Source: Candidatus Melainabacteria bacterium
GTDB lineage: Bacteria; Cyanobacteriota; Vampirovibrionia; Obscuribacterales; Obscuribacteraceae
Assembly: GCA_003151275.1 (NCBI GenBank)
Contig: PLXC01000061.1
Span: 38,498 to 57,622 of the forward strand
Direction: 5' to 3'
Length of the DNA: 19,125 nt
Under the pieces are notes generated by a model. That model worked only from the letters and a program-made list of their open reading frames with translations, did no database searches and was not told where the DNA came from. Within the stretch, counting starts at the first letter, position 1. Every line of letters begins with the position of its first letter. Positions 14,776 to 19,125 of this stretch are shown here, piece after piece. The translations under genes and the position numbers were made by a program.

Positions 14776-14845
14776 ACGGACGGTTCATTTTTTGAAGTCT
14801 CTAGAAAACCAACCGCTGACGGTTCATTTTTGAAATCTCTAAAAC
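14776..14845. repeat. Palindromic repeat, second locus
   Basis: The core AAAACCAACCGCTGACGG starts at 14805 and runs on to TTCATTTTT (ending 14831). It matches the element at 9884-9911 apart from single bases. Around it, GACGGTTCATTTTTTGAAG (14779-14797) is echoed by GACGGTTCATTTTTGAAA (14818-14835), each followed by TCTCTA and AAACC, giving a tandem period near 39 nt. Confidence 0.7.
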
Positions 14846-14863
14846 CGAGGCAACGGCATAACG

Positions 14864-14886
14864 AAAAGGACGCCTTCCCGGCGTCC
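14864..14886 (-). terminator. Rho-independent terminator of the small membrane protein gene
   Basis: GGACGCC (14868-14874) and GGCGTCC (14880-14886) form a perfect 7-bp GC-rich stem with loop TTCCC. On the minus strand the stem is followed by TTTTCGTT. It lies 35 nt beyond the stop of the gene ending at 14921, the right side and orientation to end its transcript. Confidence 0.75.
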
Positions 14887-14920
14887 TGGCATAACACTAA
14901 TATCGATCTGTATCGATGAG

Positions 14921-15172
14921 TTAGACGTCAGCGTCTAAAAAGTGCGAATCGTCGGTAAGAAAGCCCAATACCAAGCCGCATACTGCTCCAACCACTAAAC
15001 CCCAGAGGGCGCCTTGTCTGAAGCCAAAATATGGTGCAACACTGACCGGAAGTGGCCAGTATCTAATAATGTAAAAACTCAGGCCACTAACTAAAGCGCC
15101 GGCGAGACCAATTACGACCATGGCTGCGCTTGGCAGTCCGATTCCGTTATTGACCACTTCCTTCTTAGCCAT
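14921..15172 (-). CDS. Small two-helix membrane protein
   Basis: Protein of 83 residues from ATG 15172, preceded by GAGG (plus 15183-15186 on the complement) at 10 nt. A longer start at 15229 would add 19 residues but has no good binding site. Two hydrophobic helices lie at about 14-36 (SAAMVVIGLAGALVSGLSFYI) and 50-70 (GALWGLVVGAVCGLVLGF), joined by a short loop with Pro and aromatic residues. The acidic C-terminus ends DDSHFLDADV. Glycine-rich helices suggest tight packing or oligomers. No family recognised. A minus-strand TATACT (plus 15257-15262) is a weak promoter candidate, and a palindrome lies further upstream at 15305. A clear terminator follows, so it is probably a single-gene unit. 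Confidence 0.65.
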   Translation of the reverse strand: MAKKEVVNNGIGLPSAAMVVIGLAGALVSGLSFYIIRYWPLPVSVAPYFGFRQGALWGLVVGAVCGLVLGFLTDDSHFLDADV

Positions 15173-15304
15173 AAGTGCTTGACCTCGCTGATTGCCTGCT
15201 GGTTGCCATTCCTTGATTAAGCAGAACACAGCTAGGCGCTGAATTTGCTGAGGCGAAGTATACCATTAGGAAACGCAAGTTTTGAGGTGCTACCCGGCTG
15301 GCCC

Positions 15305-15320
15305 TTGATTGAGCAATCAA
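15305..15320. promoter_or_regulatory. Perfect 7-bp palindrome between nudix and membrane-protein genes
   Basis: TTGATTG (15305-15311) and CAATCAA (15314-15320) are perfect inverted arms around AG. It lies 45 nt after the Nudix stop and about 130 nt before the membrane-protein start. No T run follows on either strand, so an operator-like protein site is more likely than a terminator. Confidence 0.3.
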
Positions 15321-15364
15321 ATGATACGTCCAGAAGGATATTCGAACCCGATTCTCATAAGACG

Positions 15365-15919
15365 CTAAGAACACTTGTCTTGCTGCTGCATTCCATAAAG
15401 TAAGCCAATACCGGCGATCGTTTTCGCGTCTCTCACCTTTCCATCCAAAACCAGTTGCCAAGCCTCAACAATTGTGAGCACCATGACTTCTGTTTCCTCG
15501 TCTTCATCGAGGTCTTTGCCAACTATTTTGACGTCGGTAGCGTGAAACATATACAACATCTCATTGCAGAAACCCGGAGCGGTGTACATTCTCGACAGTT
15601 CACGCCAATGTTCAGCGAGATAGCCAGTCTCTTCAGTCAGTTCGCGCTGGGCAGCCCGAAGCGGTTCTTCACCTTTTTCAATGCGCCCGGCCGGCAATTC
15701 CAACAAGTCTTCATCCACTGAATATCGATATTGTTTGATCAAAATAATTTCTTTGGCTGTTGGCTGACAAGCGATCACCACGCCGCCGCTGTGCTCGACC
15801 AGCTCGCGGGTTGTCTCTTTACCGTCGTCAAGCCTGACTGTGTCAACTCTAAAGTTGACGATATCGCCTTCGTAAATACGCTTGCTTTCTACTCTGTGGG
15901 CGACTTTGAAAACTGGCAC
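15365..15919 (-). CDS. Nudix hydrolase, probable ADP-ribose pyrophosphatase
   Basis: Hydrolase of 184 residues from GTG 15919, with GGAG 6 nt before it (plus 15926-15929). TTG 15949 in the same frame would add ten residues. The Nudix box is complete at 78-100: Gly78, Glu84, Arg92-Glu93, Glu96-Glu97 and Gly99, following the pattern GX5EX7REUXEEXGU and holding the metal ions. The N-terminal segment (YEGDIVNFRVDTVRL) and the region ending LLELPAGRIEKGE are typical of the NudF/ADP-ribose pyrophosphatase group, which splits ADP-ribose into AMP and ribose 5-phosphate. A Pro residue after the box (TAPGFCNEMLYMF) fits that group. Other nucleoside diphosphate sugars are possible substrates. Cytoplasmic. 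It is divergent from folC, with about 95 nt between the chosen starts. Confidence 0.87.
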   Translation of the reverse strand: MPVFKVAHRVESKRIYEGDIVNFRVDTVRLDDGKETTRELVEHSGGVVIACQPTAKEIILIKQYRYSVDEDLLELPAGRIEKGEEPLRAAQRELTEETGYLAEHWRELSRMYTAPGFCNEMLYMFHATDVKIVGKDLDEDEETEVMVLTIVEAWQLVLDGKVRDAKTIAGIGLLYGMQQQDKCS

Positions 15920-16015
15920 TAGGAACTCCAATGTTGTGGTTCGAGGCAATCATCGTAACAGGTATGATTTTAGACGAACGAACTGGTGTCGCAGTTTAAG
16001 ACATGTGAGTGGTGG

Positions 16016-17365
16016 ATGGATTATTCTGAGTGTCTCTTCTACATCGAAAGCTTGTCACCGACTTTGGAGAAGCCGAGTCTGACTCGCATCGCCGCGTTCA
16101 TGGCGTGTCATTCGAATTGGCAGAATCAATATGAAGTAATTCACGTTGGTGGCACCAACGGTAAAGGCTCGACTGTCTCCTTAATTGACAGCATTGCGCG
16201 TGCTTCAGGGCTGCGCGTTGGGCGATTTACTGGTCCCCATTTGCTGCGTTGGAATGAGCGTTTCCATGTTGATGGAAAGCCAATCAGTGACGATGAGTTC
16301 GCAAGAGTTGGAACTTTGATTAGAGAATTCTCTGACGATTTTGGGCGCGACAATCCCGAACTTGGGCCATTGACTTGGTTTGAATATCTCACAACCGTCG
16401 CATTTTATTGGTTTGCGGAAAGCAAAGTTGATTTGGCTGTGATCGAGGTTGGTCTAGGGGGACGGTTCGATGCCACGAACATAGTGCAAAACGTTCTGGC
16501 AAGCGTGATTACTAATATCGATCTTGATCACATGCACATTTTAGGGAACACTGTTGAACAAATCGCTTTTGAAAAGGCTGGCATCATCAAAGAGGGCGTG
16601 CCTGTTGTTACTGGTGCAACTGGGACAAGTTTAGAAGTAATCGCTAACAAAAGCAGCGTGTTAAGATGCCCATTCTTTGTCATTGAGAATCCCGATCTAA
16701 GTGTAATGTCAGATCAGATTATGAGCGATTTTACTGCTTGCAAAAACTCACTTTCATTACTGGGTCGCTTTCAGCAAACCAACGCTTTGCTTGCAGTTGC
16801 TGCGTTTTATATCAGTGGGTTGGCTGCTCGCTCCAAGGTGAATGCTCTCGATGCAATCCGGAAAGGGTTTGTAGCAGCCTATTGGCCCGGGCGGCTGCAG
16901 TATATTGAGCCGGCGAGAATAATCTTGGATGGCGCCCACAACGCGGCTGGAGCCCTAGCTTTGAGAACTGCTTTGAACCATTTATATCCCGACAGTGCGT
17001 TTCAGTTTGTGGTTGGCTGCTTTGAAAATAAGAATGCAGAACAAATAATTGATGCCCTAGTCAAACCCGGCGATCGGGTTTATGCAAGTCAGGCGTCAAC
17101 TCGCCGTGCTACCTATAGCAAGGAACAGTTAGCGGCATTTTGTCAAATTCGTGGAGCCGTCGCTGCACCGTTTCAGAGCATAGCTGAAGCTTTCCGGGCT
17201 GCTAAGTCTGAGCAAGCAGATGGAATTATTGTGGTGACCGGTTCTTTTGCAACTGTACGAGAGGTAATAGTTGCGCTGGGTTGGGAATCAGTCGAGGACG
17301 GAAGTCCAGAATGCGTTAAAATCTCAGACAGTCTAAAATTTGGTGCGACAAAGGAGTCACTTTGA
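16016..17365 (+). CDS. folC: Bifunctional dihydrofolate/folylpolyglutamate synthase
   Basis: Adds glutamate to dihydropteroate and to folates in the cytoplasm (Mur ligase family). From ATG 16016 it has 449 residues, normal for FolC. Visible motifs: P-loop HVGGTNGKGSTV; FTGPHLLRWNER (usually FTSPHL, so Gly replaces Ser); EVGLGGRFDATN; ITNIDLDHMHILGNT followed by IAFEKAGIIKEG with the usual carbamylated-Lys region; LDGAHNAAGA in the C-terminal domain; and SQASTRRATYSKEQL near the end. GTG 15986 is an in-frame earlier start, but MDYSECLFYIESLSP matches the usual N-terminus (MTYEEALEYLxSL). Both have weak ribosome binding sites. It ends with TGA 17363-17365, the only TGA stop in the window, and overlaps the next gene by 4 nt (TTGA), so the two are co-translated. 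Confidence 0.93.
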   Translation: MDYSECLFYIESLSPTLEKPSLTRIAAFMACHSNWQNQYEVIHVGGTNGKGSTVSLIDSIARASGLRVGRFTGPHLLRWNERFHVDGKPISDDEFARVGTLIREFSDDFGRDNPELGPLTWFEYLTTVAFYWFAESKVDLAVIEVGLGGRFDATNIVQNVLASVITNIDLDHMHILGNTVEQIAFEKAGIIKEGVPVVTGATGTSLEVIANKSSVLRCPFFVIENPDLSVMSDQIMSDFTACKNSLSLLGRFQQTNALLAVAAFYISGLAARSKVNALDAIRKGFVAAYWPGRLQYIEPARIILDGAHNAAGALALRTALNHLYPDSAFQFVVGCFENKNAEQIIDALVKPGDRVYASQASTRRATYSKEQLAAFCQIRGAVAAPFQSIAEAFRAAKSEQADGIIVVTGSFATVREVIVALGWESVEDGSPECVKISDSLKFGATKESL

Positions 17366-19080
17366 CATCGAGCGTTTTTACCTTCAACCTCTCTGGTAAT
17401 GTCCGACACCAGGGGCTGAGCATATCCGGCGTCACTGTTTCGCTCTTTGACCTGTCTGACATTAACGCTTCGGACATGCTGGTTGGCAAGCAAAAGACCG
17501 GAAGTCGGGGCGAATTTACTTTTGGTGTTTGTCCAGGAACTTACCGGATAGAGATCGAACCCGATCACAACACGCGGTTTCTGCGCACTTTCAACGAAAT
17601 GACCGTAAATAACAACACCACTTTAAACATTGGGCTTGTCACTGGTTGCATACTCAAGGTTAAGGTTGTCACCAAATCCGGTGCGCCGGTGACGTCAGGT
17701 GAAGTCGTGGTGTTAGCAGTGGATCCAACATCGTATCGATCAACTGCAACCGTCCAAAGTGATGGCAAATACGCACTCACACTGCCTCGAGGTAAATTCA
17801 ATATTGGTTTTCGCTACGCCGCTCAAGGCGTCGAATCTGGTGAGCAGAACGCTAGAGGCCTGCCATTTGTAATCAGCGCCATCTCTTCTGTAGAACTGCA
17901 GAGTGACGATTCTTTAGAGCTCGTTTTACCAGAACTGTTTAACTTTTCTGGACAAGTCACCGATGTTTTTGGCGTCCCTGCTCCAGGCGTGAAGGTAAAA
18001 ATCTCTCCGTCGAGTCAGGATAGCGACATCTTAAACGAACTTGGAATGGAAGTTACTTGCACAACTGATACGACCGGAGACTTCCGAGCCTTAGTCGAGT
18101 CTGGACTCTACGACATTGTCATCGAGCCGGATCGGGCTGGAGTATTGTTCGCGGCAACAGAGAATAACGTTGAAGTGCTAAAGGACACTACGAAAAAATT
18201 TCAACTTGCGGAAGGTTTTCGTTTGCGTGGACAGGTGCAGTACGAACTGACGCAATTGGCTCAGTGTCTGGTTCGAATTCAAGGACTGGATCGGAAAATA
18301 GATATGCTTACAAAAACAGATGAAAGCGGACAATTTTCTGTCGGGGTTCCTGGCGGCAGTTATAAATTGGTTGTCTCCGCTCATCCAAAACACGCCCCCT
18401 CGCTGACTCTTGAAGGCTCCGAATTTAGTGGCTTAGCACCCTGGACTCGGATGATCGTAGTTGGTGGCGACACTCAAGTTCCTGTTCGCCTGCTGCAAGG
18501 GACTCCGCTCTATGGGCGCATTGCCGATGAGGCTGGACATACACGCACCGGTGTCAAAGTGTCTGTTTATGCCGATGACGATAAAGATTTGCTCGAAGAA
18601 GAATTGGACGTTCCACTGTCAACATGCATGACCGATGCCGAAGGAAAATATAGCTTCTTCATCGCACCGGGCTCATACTGGCTGGCCGTTCACACTGATT
18701 TGTCCAACGCTCAAAAAATCGAAATCGGCACCGAGCCCAAGAACATAGATATTGATTGGCACGGTTGGTGCCAGGTGAAGTTCGAGGTCATGGGAGAGTC
18801 TGATCAAAAGGTACCGCGTTGCCGAGTTGCCTACAGTCCCTACGGCAATGCCATCACTTGTGGTGGCAGTAGCAAATCGCTGCCTAAAGGTTCGGTTCTA
18901 ACGGACCATGAAGGTGTCTGCAATGTGACCATTCCAACTGGCGTTTATTCACTAAGATTCAGCCCCCCCTCAGACAGCACATACGACTCAAAGACAATCA
19001 AGCAAATTTCAATCAGTCACGACATTGCTCGCACTATTAGACTGCCGCTGAAGAGCGGTGCCCAAGCTTCAGCTGAGTAG
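17362..19080 (+). CDS. Protein of six tandem carboxypeptidase-regulatory-like domains
   Basis: Protein of 572 residues starting at TTG 17362, with AAGGAG (17351-17356) 5 nt upstream, overlapping the folC stop by 4 nt. Six similar beta-sandwich units of about 90-100 residues can be read, each with a GxV/VxV strand, a substituent strand, a (T/S)D..G.(Y/F) turn and a final (P/R)G.Y.(I/L) strand. Examples: GSRGEFTFGVCPGTYRIEI, QSDGKYALTLPRGKFNIGF, TDTTGDFRALVESGLYDIVI, TDESGQFSVGVPGGSYKLVV, TDAEGKYSFFIAPGSYWLAV and TDHEGVCNVTIPTGVYSLRF. These match the CarboxypepD_reg/CNA-B-like fold, normally an extracellular adhesion or spacer module. No signal peptide, membrane segment or sorting motif is visible, so its location is unclear. 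Function unknown. The 4-nt overlap suggests co-expression with folC, although no link to folate is evident. Confidence 0.75.
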   Translation: MTSSVFTFNLSGNVRHQGLSISGVTVSLFDLSDINASDMLVGKQKTGSRGEFTFGVCPGTYRIEIEPDHNTRFLRTFNEMTVNNNTTLNIGLVTGCILKVKVVTKSGAPVTSGEVVVLAVDPTSYRSTATVQSDGKYALTLPRGKFNIGFRYAAQGVESGEQNARGLPFVISAISSVELQSDDSLELVLPELFNFSGQVTDVFGVPAPGVKVKISPSSQDSDILNELGMEVTCTTDTTGDFRALVESGLYDIVIEPDRAGVLFAATENNVEVLKDTTKKFQLAEGFRLRGQVQYELTQLAQCLVRIQGLDRKIDMLTKTDESGQFSVGVPGGSYKLVVSAHPKHAPSLTLEGSEFSGLAPWTRMIVVGGDTQVPVRLLQGTPLYGRIADEAGHTRTGVKVSVYADDDKDLLEEELDVPLSTCMTDAEGKYSFFIAPGSYWLAVHTDLSNAQKIEIGTEPKNIDIDWHGWCQVKFEVMGESDQKVPRCRVAYSPYGNAITCGGSSKSLPKGSVLTDHEGVCNVTIPTGVYSLRFSPPSDSTYDSKTIKQISISHDIARTIRLPLKSGAQASAE

Positions 19081-19125
19081 TGCTCTAAATGTCCTTCTAA
19101 TGAAAGCGTTGCACCAACTACATTC

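Noticed and set aside
14682..14897. 71-residue minus-strand frame over the repeat cluster
   Set aside because: It runs through the palindromic repeats and has no family resemblance.
15335..15365. tRNA-like T arm (GGGTTCGAAT on the minus strand)
   Set aside because: The base after the loop that should pair with G53 is A, and no acceptor, D or anticodon arm can be assembled around it.

Overview
The window looks like a chromosomal segment of a free-living bacterium with moderate GC content. Code 11 fits: fifteen of sixteen genes stop at TAG or TAA, and only folC stops at TGA. Start codons are a mix of ATG, GTG and TTG. The lineage cannot be fixed from sequence alone. A cyanobacteria-like DnaB intein, a TadG-like protein and small secreted or beta-propeller proteins of unknown role would fit the Melainabacteria/Vampirovibrionia side of the cyanobacterial phylum. 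That placement is a low-confidence inference.

Left part (1-5722, + strand): the end of an acidic, disordered protein overlaps dnaK. Then follow dnaJ and, directly abutting it, a secreted YVTN-type beta-propeller protein. This is a chaperone operon with an envelope protein attached. A separate promoter candidate (TATAAT at 4975) precedes a small secreted protein of unknown function.

Middle part (5734-11776, - strand): an AMP-forming acetyl-CoA synthetase, then the replicative helicase gene dnaB, then a TadG-like membrane protein. dnaB is split inside its Walker A motif by a 506-residue intein that still carries both LAGLIDADG catalytic aspartates. The last 14 codons of dnaB, including the stop, are tandemly duplicated just after the gene. 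A short palindromic repeat lies between the synthetase and dnaB and recurs near 14.8 kb.

Right part (11970-19080): a TrmH/SpoU RNA methyltransferase with an N-terminal zinc-ribbon-like segment is followed by the most notable item in the window. This is a 114-codon gene at 12778-13122, read through an in-frame TGA at codon 12. It has a strong Shine-Dalgarno before the TGA and an 8-bp hairpin with a G-leading 3-nt loop at the spacing expected of a bacterial SECIS element. It most likely encodes an ArsC/Spx-like thioredoxin-fold selenoprotein with a UxxC site. Next come an adenine deaminase, a 5'-truncated AlkB-like oxygenase bordered by the palindromic repeat, a small two-helix membrane protein and a Nudix hydrolase (all - strand). 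Last, folC is translationally coupled to a protein of six tandem carboxypeptidase-regulatory-like beta-sandwich domains (+ strand).

Themes: protein folding, replication, acetate activation, purine and folate metabolism, RNA modification and redox. No CRISPR array, rRNA, tRNA or transposase was seen.
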